DNA of 64,000 bases, from assembly GCA_910579775.1 (NCBI GenBank), contig CAJTUE010000004.1, positions 62,001 through 126,000 on the forward strand, read 5' to 3'. Source of the stretch: an uncultured Oscillospiraceae bacterium. GTDB taxonomy: Bacteria > Bacillota > Clostridia > Oscillospirales > Oscillospiraceae. The notes under the pieces are model-generated. The model had not been told where the DNA came from, searched no databases, and saw nothing but the letters and a program-made list of their open reading frames with translations. The position numbers were made by a program, and so were the translations under genes. Below are positions 25,397 through 34,743 of this stretch, in pieces (position 1 is the first letter of the stretch; each line of letters opens with the position of its first letter).

Positions 25397-28300
25397 ATGA
25401 AAAACAAGGTGAACAGACTGCTGGCTCTGGTGCTGGTGATCTGCACGATCCTCGGTCTGGGTGGGATCCCCGCCCAGGCCGCTTCCATCGCTGACGGCAC
25501 GCAGACCTGTACTGTGGCCCTCGGCATGAGGAACAACTATCTGGTCACCACCGCTGGGACGACTCTGCGGGCCGGGGACTATACCTACACCACCAACGAT
25601 GGGCTTTCCGGCCCGGCCTACTGCATCGACCACGGGCTTGACTACACGGACGAGGTCTTGCCCGTGGTTGGCAAGTACACTGCGTCCCCTGCCACCGCTG
25701 GAGCCTTCGCCAACGGCTACCCCCAGCACAGCGTTGACACCTTCCTGGGCCTGTACCTGAAGGATAATGCGGTGCTGGCCGGTCTGACCGAGGCCGAATA
25801 TGCGTATGCGACCCAAACAGCGGTTTGGGCGACCCTGGGGCAACTCGGCGTAGACGGAACCCCCTATACCGCTGGTCGGGAGTACCTCAACCCGCCCACT
25901 GGCGACACCCAGCAGACACGGGTGTTTCGAGCGACCCAACTGATTTTGAATGCCGCCAACACCTGGGATCGGGTCTACCAAACGGGTATGTATATCCGGC
26001 TGGATGAAAACGCTCCGGGGGGCAACATTGCCATTGACAGTACCATGACCCTGGAGTTTGCCGCAAATGAGAATCAATATGGCATCAAGCGGGAAGTTAT
26101 CAACGGCAAGAGCTACTACACGCGGGAGTATATCTTTGCCAGCGCCACCTCCACCTACTACTCCGAGTATAGCATTGAGCTGTGGGCGGACAACGCCCCG
26201 GAGGGAACGATCTTCACCGATTTGAACAACGTGGAGCTGGCACGGAGCAATTTCAGAGAGAAAGCCACCTGGCGGCTACCCACCGAGCCTCACTATAATG
26301 TGGGAAGTCAGATCAACAATAATGGGTACGAATACTGGGGCAAGGCCAAACTGTGCATCCCCGTGGACACCGCCACCCCCAGCGGCGAGATCACCATCAA
26401 CTGTGCGGCCTATGTCATGCAGTATGAGATATACCTTGCCAACAACGAGGACTATACCGAGCAAAGCTATATCCTGGCTGATCCCTCCAAGGGCACACAG
26501 ACGGCTGACGCTGTGCTGTCCTGGGGCAGCGACATCACAGAGGTCGGTAGCCTCATGGTAAAGAAGGTAGGCGGTGGCGGCGAACCCCTGGCCGGGGCTG
26601 AGTTCATCCTAACCGGCTCCAGCGGTACGAACCTCACCGGCACCACCGATGCCGATGGCGAGATCTTCTGGAACAATCTGAACCCCAAGGAAGTCTTCAC
26701 CCTGATGGAGTCCAAGGCTCCTTCGGGATATGGAGTGGTTGAGCCACGAAACGTGCAGATCATTGCGGCGCACACCACCTTTGAGACCGTCAAGGATGAC
26801 CCCCTCCGCACCCTCACCGTCCACAAGCAGGACGTTCAGACCAATTACTCCCTGCGGGGAGCGACCTTCTGCTTTGAGCAAATCAACGGGGACTTCAAGA
26901 TCACCAAGGTCACCGACCACGCTGGCAATATCCAGCTCAACGCCGACCAGCTCCCCCTGGGCAGCTACAAGGTGTATGAGGAGGCAGCCCCGGAGGGCTA
27001 CAACCTGGACAGCAAGCCCCAGACCGTAAACTGGGACGGCAAGCGGGATGTGACCATGACCTTCACGGACAGCCGCAAGCTCACCCTGATCCTCTCCAAG
27101 CAGGACGCCTACACCCACTACAACCTGCCCGGTGCCAGTTTTGAGGTGTACCGGGACGGCCAGCTTGTCACCACCGTGACCACCAACGAGGCGGGACTGG
27201 CCTATGTCCACGATGTCAAGGTGGGTTATTTTGAAATTAAAGAGACCGTAGCCCCGGAGGGCTACACCTTCAACGACAAGACCTACGGCATTAACATTGA
27301 CCCCTACGACCCCGCCACCACCGACGATCCCCGGCTGGTCATCACCAACGAGGCCATGCCCAGCCTTCGCATCACCAAGTATGACCGCCAGAGCATGAAG
27401 CCTCTGGCCGACGCCACCTTCAAGGTCTATAAGGATACCACCCTCATGGGCAGCTACACCACAGACCGTTCCGGCCAGATTCTCGTTACGGGGCTGGAGC
27501 CTGGGACGTATACCGTCCAGGAGGTGGCCGTGCCCGGTACCCACATCGTAGACACCACCCCCCAGCAGGTGGAGATCGCTGCTGGCCGCAAGGAGCCTGT
27601 GACGCTGGCCTTTTTCAATGATCTCCGGCCCGGTCTGCGGCTGGTCAAGGTGGACGCCAATGACCCCGCCAAGACCATCCAGAACGCCGTCTTTGAGATC
27701 AAAGCGGTCAACGGAAGCTACGGCCCCAAGGAGATCACCACAGATAAAGATGGAGAAATCGACCTCTCCAGCCTACCCACCGGATCCTATGTGGTCACCG
27801 AGAAGTTCTGCCCCGGCTATGTGGTGGATGATGCCCAGCGGATCGTGGAGCTGAAACCCAACGAGGACGCCGAGTTTGTTTTTACCAACAGCAAGCTCCC
27901 CACCGTCACCCTCCGCAAGCAGAACGCCCAGGGCCAGCCTATGGAGGGCGTGACCTTCTCTCTGACCAAGGCTGGCACCGGCGCTCACGCCGATGAGCGC
28001 ACCACCAACGCCCAGGGCACGATTACCTGGGAGGGGCTGGAGCCGGGGCTTTACTCGCTGAAAGAGGTAGCCACGAAGTCCACCCATGTGCTGGACGCCA
28101 CCGAGCATCACGTGCAGCTCTATCCCGGCAAGGACGCCGAGCTGTTACTGGTGAACGAGGAAAAGCCCTCCCTGAAAATCACCAAGTTTGACCGCCAGAG
28201 CGGTCAGCCCATGAGCGGCGTGGTCTTTGAGGTGTTCAAGGACACCGTTTCCCTGGGCAAGCACCGTACCAACGCCAAGGGCGAGATCCTGCTGGCCCAC

Positions 28301-31300
28301 ATTGACCCCGGCACCTACAAGGCCGCGGAGACCGACACCGGCAACGACACCCACATCCTCGTCACCACCCCCCAGGAGGTGGAGCTTCACGCCGGGGATG
28401 GGGTGCGGGAGCTGACCTTCTTCAACGAGCGGCTTCCCGGCCTCCATCTGGTCAAGGTAGACGCCGCCGACCTCTCCAAGCCCATCCCCAACGCCAAGTT
28501 CCGCTTCCGCTCCATCAAGGGTGATTACGGCCCCGTGGAGCTGACCACCGGGGCTGACGGCACCATCGACCTCTCCAAGCTCCCCGTGGGCAGCTACGAG
28601 GTGGTGGAGCTGGAGTGCCCCGGCTATGTGGTGGACAAGGCCCAGCGGCTCATCCATCTGGACGGCAACGAGACAGGGCAATTCGTGTTCACCAACACTC
28701 GGCTGCCCCGGTTTGAGCTGACCAAGCATGGCGCGGACGGCAAGCCCCTGGAAGGCGTGACCTACCGCATCGCCTATGTGGAGGACGGCACCCGCTATAT
28801 GGACAAGACCACCGACACGGACGGCAAAATCGCCTTGGAGGGACTGGAGCCCGGAGTGCTGTCCATCCGTGAGACCGCCACGCTGCCCAACTATATCCTC
28901 GACCCCACCGAGCATCATGTGGAGCTGAAGGTGGGCCAGACAGCCACCGTGGAGCTGAAAAATGACCGCCGCCCCAACCTGACCATCCACAAGACCGACG
29001 CTGACACCGATGAACCCGTCCCCGGCACCACCTTCCTGGTCAAGACCCCGGACGGCCCCTCCATCGCGGAGGTCACCACAGACAAAGAGGGCAAAGTAAC
29101 CGTCCACAATATGCTCCCCGGCGTGTATGAGGTGTCCGAGAAGTCCGTCCCGGCCCCCTACCTCCAGGACGCCCCCGCCCAGACGGTGACCCTCTATCCC
29201 AATAAGGACCGGGACGTGACCTTTAAGAACCATAAGAAACCCGGTCTGACCATCAATAAGCTGGACTCCATCACCGGCGACCCCATCCAGGGCGTTAAGT
29301 TCTCCGTGACCTATGCCTCCAACAACACCGACACCGGGGAGATCAACGACCTGGGCTCCTACACCACCGACCAGAACGGCCAAATCTATCTGGATCGCCT
29401 AAAGGACGGATGGTACAAGGCAACCGAGCTGGCTCCCAAGTCCGGCTACGCCATCAAGGGCAGCGCCACCCAGGAGTGCTATATCAAGGCGGGGACCTCC
29501 AAGGTACTGACCTTTGAGAACACGCCCCTCTCCGCTCTGGTGGTCTACAAATACGACTCCATCACCGGGGCCGCCGTGGAGGGCGCTACCTTCCAGGTCA
29601 AGTATTTGGCTGGCAGCTCCGGCACTGGCGGGACAGTCATTGGCACTTATAAGACCAGCGCCAACGGCTCCTTCACGGTCACTGGGCTGAAAGCAGGGAC
29701 GTATATCGTGGAGGAACTGGCCCCCGATGAGAACCATGTCATTGACGCCGCCCCCCAGACCGCCCTCATTTCCGGCAAGGACCAGGACGTGGTGCAGCTC
29801 TACTTTGGCAACAGCCCCAAGGCCAGCCTGACGGTCAAGAAGATCGACGCTGCCACCCATGCACCCCTGTCCGATGTGGAATTCCTGGTGACGCTGGCCG
29901 ATGGCAGCTTGGTAGGCGACGCCAACGGCAAGTTCGTTACCGACAGCTCCGGCAGCTTCACCATCAGCGGTCTAAACCCTGGCACCTCGCTGGTGGTCAA
30001 AGAGACCCGCGCCAAGGCGGGCTATATCCTGGATGACGCCCCCCAGACCATTACCGTGAAGGCGGGGCAGGCCGCCTCTTTGGAGTTCCGCAACCAGCCC
30101 AAAGGCTCTGTGCTGGTCAAGAAGGTGGACGCCGCCACCGGCAAGCCCCTCTCTGACGTGAAATTCATGGTCACCACCGACAGCGGAGCCGTGGTGGGGA
30201 CGGCCAACGGCAAGTATGTGACTGACGCCTCCGGCTCCTTCACTGTTGCCGGAGTAAGCCCCGGCACCACCCTCATTGTCCGGGAGAACCGGGCCAAGGC
30301 CGGGTATATTCTGGACGATACCCCCCAGACGGCGGTAGTCCAGAGCGGCAAGATCGTCACGCTGGAGTTCCGAAATATGCCAAAGGGCGCTCTGGTCATC
30401 GTCAAGCGGGACGCTGACAGCAAGAAGCCCTTACAGGGAGCGGAATTCCGGGTGACAACCTCGGATGGCAAGTATGTGGACGCCCAGGGCGGCAAGGTCA
30501 GCTCCAAGGGCCTCTACACCACGGATAAAGAGGGCCAGATCATCATCACCGGGCTGGAACCCTGCACCGTGGTGGTGACCGAAACCAAGGCCCCCCGCGG
30601 CTATGTGCTGGACAAAACACCCCAGACGGTGGCTATCAACGCCAATGACACCCAGACCCTTTACTTCTACGACAAGCCTACCCCCACCGGTGACCTGAAG
30701 GTGCTGAAGCTGGACGAGGAAACCCGCCAGCCCATCCAGGGGGTGGAATTCTCCATCAGCCGGATCAATGGGGAGCGGCTGGGCCTCTACCGTACCAACA
30801 GCAAGGGTGTCATCTATCTGGAGAGCCTGGAGCCCGGCTGGTACACCGTCACCGAGACTAAGGCCGCCAAGGACTACCGACTGGACGCTGAACCCAAGGA
30901 TATTGAGGTAAAGCACGGCAAGACCGCCACACTGGAGGTCACAAACCGGCTCACCGGCTCCGCCCTCATCCACAAGGTAGACTCGGTCACCGGCAAGGGC
31001 ATCTACGGCGTGACCTTCTTGGTCAGCGACGCCAAGGGCAACCCCGTGGGCCAGTATACCTCCGACCAGGATGGATACGTCTATGTGAACGGTGAGTTGG
31101 CGGACGGCAAGTACACCATCCGGGAAATCCAGCAGGCCGAGGGCTACCTGCCCGATACCACCGTCAAAACCTTTTGGGTAGAGTACGGCGGGTGTAGCAC
31201 TATCACCTGGTACAACACCCCCTGCACCGGCCAGATCCAGATCACCAAGACCTCTGCGGACTACAACCCCACCAACGGCTGGCCTGCCGGCACCCCCATT

Positions 31301-32068
31301 CCCGGTTGTGAGTTTGAGGTCTACAACAAGGCCGGGAACCTGGTGGATACCATCAGGACAGACAAAAACGGCGTTGCCGCCACCCGTGCTCTGCCCCTGG
31401 GCCAGTATAAGGTGGTAGAGAGCAAGGCCGCTGACTTCTATGCCTTGGACGCCACGCCCTTCTATGCGGAGCTGCAGTTTGCTGGGCAGATCGTCCGCAT
31501 CGCCGCCACCAACAAGAGCGTGACCACCGGCGTGTCCATCACCAAAACCGGCTACAAGGAGGTCATGCCCGGTCAGGTGGAGCGGTTCACCTTCACTGGC
31601 ATCGGCAACACCTCCACGGTGGCACTCCAGGACTTCTACTGGCGGGATACCATCCCCGCAGATGCCCTGCGGTTGGCAAAAGTCACCACTGGCACCTGGA
31701 ACGTACCCTCCAGCTATAAGCTGGTCTACCTCACCAACAAGAGCGGCGGGCAGTACCGGACCTTGGCCGACAACCTCTCTACCAGCAAGAACTACACCAT
31801 CGACGCCAGCCCCGTAGCCCTCGGCCTTGCACGGGACGAGTACGTCACCGAGGTAATGGCGGTCTTTGGCGTGGTACCGGCTGGCTTCCATCAGGTGGAG
31901 GCCCCCGCCCTGGACTTCACGGTGGTGGGTTGGCTCCAGAACGGCTATCAGTTCACCAACCAGGCCGATGCGGGCGGTAGCTACAACGGCGCATGGGTAC
32001 AGGCCAACACCCGTTGGGTGACCACGGTCTACGCCCCCACTAAGCCCCTGCCCCGGACGGGGTATTGA
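25397..32068 (+). CDS. Giant thioester-domain/SpaA-repeat surface adhesin
   Basis: A protein of 2223 residues. After a signal peptide comes a thioester (TQXA) domain in which Cys about 74 (YCIDHG) and Gln about 137 (YATQTAVW) would form the reactive bond used for covalent host attachment. From about residue 385 there are 18 SpaA/Cna-B prealbumin-like domains of about 90 residues. Each begins with a K-x-D-like strand, has an E-x-x-A-P-x-G-Y segment and ends V-x-F-x-N, as in self-forming Lys-Asn isopeptide domains. A DUF11-like domain follows. The protein stops at KPLPRTGY: an LPXTG-type motif with no transmembrane segment or basic tail. AGGAGG precedes the ATG. Confidence 0.9.
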   Translation: MKNKVNRLLALVLVICTILGLGGIPAQAASIADGTQTCTVALGMRNNYLVTTAGTTLRAGDYTYTTNDGLSGPAYCIDHGLDYTDEVLPVVGKYTASPATAGAFANGYPQHSVDTFLGLYLKDNAVLAGLTEAEYAYATQTAVWATLGQLGVDGTPYTAGREYLNPPTGDTQQTRVFRATQLILNAANTWDRVYQTGMYIRLDENAPGGNIAIDSTMTLEFAANENQYGIKREVINGKSYYTREYIFASATSTYYSEYSIELWADNAPEGTIFTDLNNVELARSNFREKATWRLPTEPHYNVGSQINNNGYEYWGKAKLCIPVDTATPSGEITINCAAYVMQYEIYLANNEDYTEQSYILADPSKGTQTADAVLSWGSDITEVGSLMVKKVGGGGEPLAGAEFILTGSSGTNLTGTTDADGEIFWNNLNPKEVFTLMESKAPSGYGVVEPRNVQIIAAHTTFETVKDDPLRTLTVHKQDVQTNYSLRGATFCFEQINGDFKITKVTDHAGNIQLNADQLPLGSYKVYEEAAPEGYNLDSKPQTVNWDGKRDVTMTFTDSRKLTLILSKQDAYTHYNLPGASFEVYRDGQLVTTVTTNEAGLAYVHDVKVGYFEIKETVAPEGYTFNDKTYGINIDPYDPATTDDPRLVITNEAMPSLRITKYDRQSMKPLADATFKVYKDTTLMGSYTTDRSGQILVTGLEPGTYTVQEVAVPGTHIVDTTPQQVEIAAGRKEPVTLAFFNDLRPGLRLVKVDANDPAKTIQNAVFEIKAVNGSYGPKEITTDKDGEIDLSSLPTGSYVVTEKFCPGYVVDDAQRIVELKPNEDAEFVFTNSKLPTVTLRKQNAQGQPMEGVTFSLTKAGTGAHADERTTNAQGTITWEGLEPGLYSLKEVATKSTHVLDATEHHVQLYPGKDAELLLVNEEKPSLKITKFDRQSGQPMSGVVFEVFKDTVSLGKHRTNAKGEILLAHIDPGTYKAAETDTGNDTHILVTTPQEVELHAGDGVRELTFFNERLPGLHLVKVDAADLSKPIPNAKFRFRSIKGDYGPVELTTGADGTIDLSKLPVGSYEVVELECPGYVVDKAQRLIHLDGNETGQFVFTNTRLPRFELTKHGADGKPLEGVTYRIAYVEDGTRYMDKTTDTDGKIALEGLEPGVLSIRETATLPNYILDPTEHHVELKVGQTATVELKNDRRPNLTIHKTDADTDEPVPGTTFLVKTPDGPSIAEVTTDKEGKVTVHNMLPGVYEVSEKSVPAPYLQDAPAQTVTLYPNKDRDVTFKNHKKPGLTINKLDSITGDPIQGVKFSVTYASNNTDTGEINDLGSYTTDQNGQIYLDRLKDGWYKATELAPKSGYAIKGSATQECYIKAGTSKVLTFENTPLSALVVYKYDSITGAAVEGATFQVKYLAGSSGTGGTVIGTYKTSANGSFTVTGLKAGTYIVEELAPDENHVIDAAPQTALISGKDQDVVQLYFGNSPKASLTVKKIDAATHAPLSDVEFLVTLADGSLVGDANGKFVTDSSGSFTISGLNPGTSLVVKETRAKAGYILDDAPQTITVKAGQAASLEFRNQPKGSVLVKKVDAATGKPLSDVKFMVTTDSGAVVGTANGKYVTDASGSFTVAGVSPGTTLIVRENRAKAGYILDDTPQTAVVQSGKIVTLEFRNMPKGALVIVKRDADSKKPLQGAEFRVTTSDGKYVDAQGGKVSSKGLYTTDKEGQIIITGLEPCTVVVTETKAPRGYVLDKTPQTVAINANDTQTLYFYDKPTPTGDLKVLKLDEETRQPIQGVEFSISRINGERLGLYRTNSKGVIYLESLEPGWYTVTETKAAKDYRLDAEPKDIEVKHGKTATLEVTNRLTGSALIHKVDSVTGKGIYGVTFLVSDAKGNPVGQYTSDQDGYVYVNGELADGKYTIREIQQAEGYLPDTTVKTFWVEYGGCSTITWYNTPCTGQIQITKTSADYNPTNGWPAGTPIPGCEFEVYNKAGNLVDTIRTDKNGVAATRALPLGQYKVVESKAADFYALDATPFYAELQFAGQIVRIAATNKSVTTGVSITKTGYKEVMPGQVERFTFTGIGNTSTVALQDFYWRDTIPADALRLAKVTTGTWNVPSSYKLVYLTNKSGGQYRTLADNLSTSKNYTIDASPVALGLARDEYVTEVMAVFGVVPAGFHQVEAPALDFTVVGWLQNGYQFTNQADAGGSYNGAWVQANTRWVTTVYAPTKPLPRTGY

Positions 32069-32071
32069 GCA

Positions 32072-32548
32072 ATGGCGTATGAACATGTAGCTGACCGGCC
32101 TTCCGTGGTCTACCACTATACCAAACGTGAAAACGTGCCCAGCATCCTCAAGGATGGACGGATCAAGCGCATGGGTGACACCGAGTGCTGGTTCTGCCTC
32201 TCACTGGAGGATACCCTCTCTGTTATGGAGGACACTGTCATGGCGGAGGGGAAGTTCTATGTCACGGTAGGAGGCAAGCTGGCCAGATACCCCAAATTCG
32301 ATCCAGAGGAATACGTCATCCTGAAGCTGACCCCCAGATGGCAAAGCGGCGAATGGGTACGGTGGATGCAGGAGCTTCCTCCTGGGGCAAACCCTCAGCT
32401 CAAGGAGGTGGCGGAGGCATTCAGCATGAAGAAAGTGGGCTTCCGGGGAGATATGAAGTTCGCCCCTGACCCAGAGGTGCTGGAGTGCACTCAACTCCTC
32501 CAATCCCCCTGCCATGAGATGAGACAAGGGCAAGAGCAGACGATGTGA
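32072..32548 (+). CDS. Small protein with an ADP-ribosyltransferase-like N-terminus (tentative)
   Basis: A protein of 158 residues beginning 3 bases after the adhesin stop. Its N-terminal VYHYTKRENVPSILKDGRIK has the H-x-T-x-x-x-N-x-x-x-I-L-x-x-G layout seen in several ADP-ribosyltransferase-fold families, and a late E in DPEVLECTQL could be the third catalytic residue. This is a pattern reading, not a firm family call. No ribosome site is clear, so it probably depends on translation from the adhesin gene. It ends GQEQTM, a clear example of the shared tail. Confidence 0.5.
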   Translation: MAYEHVADRPSVVYHYTKRENVPSILKDGRIKRMGDTECWFCLSLEDTLSVMEDTVMAEGKFYVTVGGKLARYPKFDPEEYVILKLTPRWQSGEWVRWMQELPPGANPQLKEVAEAFSMKKVGFRGDMKFAPDPEVLECTQLLQSPCHEMRQGQEQTM

Positions 32549-32557
32549 GGAAAAGCC

Positions 32558-32596
32558 AAGGCGGAGCGTTCAGCAATGGGCGCTCCGCCTTTTTTC
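32558..32596 (+). terminator. Strong hairpin with T-run
   Basis: AAGGCGGAGCG / CGCTCCGCCTT, an 11-bp stem with a 12-base loop and seven T. The next ICE gene starts only 22 bases later, so it may attenuate rather than end the operon. Confidence 0.8.
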
Positions 32597-32617
32597 TTCC
32601 GAAAAGAGGTGAAAAGA

Positions 32618-33328
32618 ATGGAACTGAGGAAAATGACCGGCTCCGAGCCGCTCTACGTCTACCGCCAATCCCAGCAGATCGGTCAGCAGACCGGCTTTGT
32701 GGGGTATCTCCGTGGCGATTATGGAGAAAGCGGAAAGCAATTCTGGACTGAATGGTTTGATGACCGGGAGGACTGGAACACCCCGGACTTTAAGCACGAC
32801 CTGCAGCGGGCCATCGACAGGCTCCGCTATGAGACCCGGCAGCTTGCGGACCGGGATCAGCTCTCCATACTGTGCCTCAACGACATGGAGAGTGCCATCA
32901 CGGAGGACCAACGCTGGTTTGGTTTCCGGGTGGACCAGGGGGATCACGCTTTCCTCCTGAAGTGCTGCCCCTATAAGGGGGACAACAACTTCTATGTCTA
33001 CTGCTACCACAAGGATTGGCTGGATCAGCACATGGACAAGGCCCAGCAGGGCATCCGCTTCATTGATTCCAGCCAGAAAGAGCTGTTCCGCATCCCGGAC
33101 GGCGGACGGATCCGCATCACCCAGCCTGACGGTCAGCAGACCGAGCGCACCTGCCGTTTCATTGACGAGAGCCATATGGAGGTCGGGGACGGCAGGGACA
33201 GTGTGTATCACATATGCCAATTCGCTGAGCTCATGGAGCGAAACGACAACACCGTGGAGCCTGTCGGCCCCACCCTTAGGGAGCAGACATCGGCTCCCAT
33301 GACCCAGAAGATGGATCAAACCATGTAA
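32618..33328 (+). CDS. Conserved ICE protein of unknown function
   Basis: A soluble protein of 236 residues. The start pattern (LYVYRQSQQIGQQTGFVGYLRGDYG) and a later run (NFYVYCYHKDWLDQHM, then GIRFIDSSQKELFRIPDG) look like a conserved hypothetical of Firmicutes ICEs. No catalytic motif is visible. AGAGGTG precedes the ATG. It ends MTQKMDQTM, the longest version of the shared tail. Confidence 0.7.
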   Translation: MELRKMTGSEPLYVYRQSQQIGQQTGFVGYLRGDYGESGKQFWTEWFDDREDWNTPDFKHDLQRAIDRLRYETRQLADRDQLSILCLNDMESAITEDQRWFGFRVDQGDHAFLLKCCPYKGDNNFYVYCYHKDWLDQHMDKAQQGIRFIDSSQKELFRIPDGGRIRITQPDGQQTERTCRFIDESHMEVGDGRDSVYHICQFAELMERNDNTVEPVGPTLREQTSAPMTQKMDQTM

Positions 33329-33427
33329 GCAACAATATCAGAGGAAGATGAGCCGTAGGGAGAGGACTCCCACCGGCTCGTCCTCTCTCTATGGCCTCTT
33401 TCCCTCACAGAAAGGTGGTCAATCACT

Positions 33428-33763
33428 ATGAAAAAGCACAAGAAGATCCTCGCCATCTGCATCCTGACCGTCCTCATGGTGGGCCTTCTCAGCACCTCCG
33501 CTCTGGCTGCCGGGGACGTGGCTGGCGCCGTGAACGAGGCGTGGACGGGCGCCTCCGGCCAGATCAAGACCGTGGTCAACAGCGTGGTCTTTCCCGCCCT
33601 GGACATGATCCTTGCCATCGCCTTCTTCGGCAAATTGGGAATGACGTACTTTGACTATCGCAAGCACGGTCAGTTTGAGTGGACCGGCCCTGCCATCCTG
33701 TTCGCCTGTCTGGTCTTTACCCTGACGGCGCCCACCTACATCTGGAACATTATCGGAATCTAA
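33428..33763 (+). CDS. VirB2-like small membrane protein of the transfer system
   Basis: A protein of 111 residues with a signal peptide cut near ALA-AG (about 27), a short soluble part, and two hydrophobic helices joined by a short charged loop (FDYRKHGQFEW). This is the build of VirB2/TrbC pilin-like subunits. It directly precedes the TrbL-like gene. A role in the conjugation channel is inferred from layout and position. AAAGGTGG precedes the ATG. Confidence 0.6.
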   Translation: MKKHKKILAICILTVLMVGLLSTSALAAGDVAGAVNEAWTGASGQIKTVVNSVVFPALDMILAIAFFGKLGMTYFDYRKHGQFEWTGPAILFACLVFTLTAPTYIWNIIGI

Positions 33764-33779
33764 GCAAAATGCACCGAGG

Positions 33780-33828
33780 CCGTGTCAGCTCCGCGGCCTC
33801 ACGTCCCCAAGTCCCGGAGCTGACACGG
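33780..33828 (+). other. Long hairpin between VirB2-like and TrbL-like genes
   Basis: CCGTGTCAGCTCCG and its exact complement, 14 bp, with a 21-base loop. No T-run follows, so it is not a standard terminator. It could stabilise or separate mRNA segments. Confidence 0.5.
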
Positions 33829-33852
33829 TCACCGGAAAAGAGGTGATCGTTT

Positions 33853-34743
33853 TTGTTTATTTGGGACTTTGTGGCCAGTACGGTTCTGAACTCCATCATC
33901 GACTGGGTCTACGACCAGGTCATCGGCTTCCTGGGCAACTTCTTCGCCGTCATGGGCAACATGGGCGTGGAGCTGTTCGAACTTGAATGGGTACAGTATG
34001 TTGTCCAGTTTTTCAATCAATTGGGCTGGGCGCTTTTCTCTGTCAGCCTAGTGGTGTGCGTATTTGAATGCGGAATCCAGTACGCCAGCGGCAGAGGGGA
34101 CATCAAGGGTACGGCCCTCAATATCATCAAGGGATTTATGGCGGTCAGCCTGTTCTCTGTGGTCCCGGTCCGTCTGTATGCTCTGGCGGTTTCGCTGCAG
34201 GGCACCTTAACAGCCGGACTCGCCGGAGTTGGAGACATCGGTGCCCTTGGGACTGACCTTATCGATGCCTTCACTACCTCGGATGGTCTGATAGAGGGCA
34301 TCGGGGACATGAGCGTGGGGAATATTACCAACCCCATTATGCTTATCTTCTGCGTGATCGCCATGGCCTATGCGGTCATAAAGGTGTTCTTCTCCAATCT
34401 CAAGCGGGGTGGCATCCTCCTCATCCAGATCGCCGTAGGGTCGCTCTATATGTTCTCCGTCCCCCGCGGGTACATAGACGGCTTTACCCAGTGGTGCAAG
34501 CAGGTCATCGGCCTGTGCCTGACAGCCTTCCTCCAAGCCACCATCCTTGTGGCGGGGCTTCTGGTGTTCAAGGACAACCTCCTCCTCGGATTGGGGCTTA
34601 TGCTCTCAGCCAATGAAGTGCCCAGGATCGCCGGGACCTTCGGCCTGGACACCTCCACCCGCGCCAATATCATGTCCGCCGTCTACACCGCCCAGACCGC
34701 CGTCAACACCACGAAAACCATTGCGGCGGCGGTGACGAAATGA
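33853..34743 (+). CDS. TrbL/VirB6-like polytopic membrane protein
   Basis: A protein of 296 residues with about six hydrophobic helices and an alanine/threonine-rich C-terminus. It has the pattern of TrbL/VirB6 inner-membrane channel proteins of Gram-positive conjugation systems. The start is TTG at 33853, supported by AGAGGTG seven bases before. Its stop overlaps the methylase start (ATGA). Confidence 0.75.
   Translation: MFIWDFVASTVLNSIIDWVYDQVIGFLGNFFAVMGNMGVELFELEWVQYVVQFFNQLGWALFSVSLVVCVFECGIQYASGRGDIKGTALNIIKGFMAVSLFSVVPVRLYALAVSLQGTLTAGLAGVGDIGALGTDLIDAFTTSDGLIEGIGDMSVGNITNPIMLIFCVIAMAYAVIKVFFSNLKRGGILLIQIAVGSLYMFSVPRGYIDGFTQWCKQVIGLCLTAFLQATILVAGLLVFKDNLLLGLGLMLSANEVPRIAGTFGLDTSTRANIMSAVYTAQTAVNTTKTIAAAVTK

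Noticed and set aside
24203..26077. Long open frame antisense to the transglutaminase and adhesin genes
   Set aside because: It crosses a gene boundary and a promoter on the other strand, resembles no family and has low-complexity H/G/V/L composition typical of a shadow frame.
28145..32116. Several long antisense frames under the adhesin gene
   Set aside because: The SpaA repeats with strong third-position GC keep the opposite strand open; no start signals or family motifs are present.
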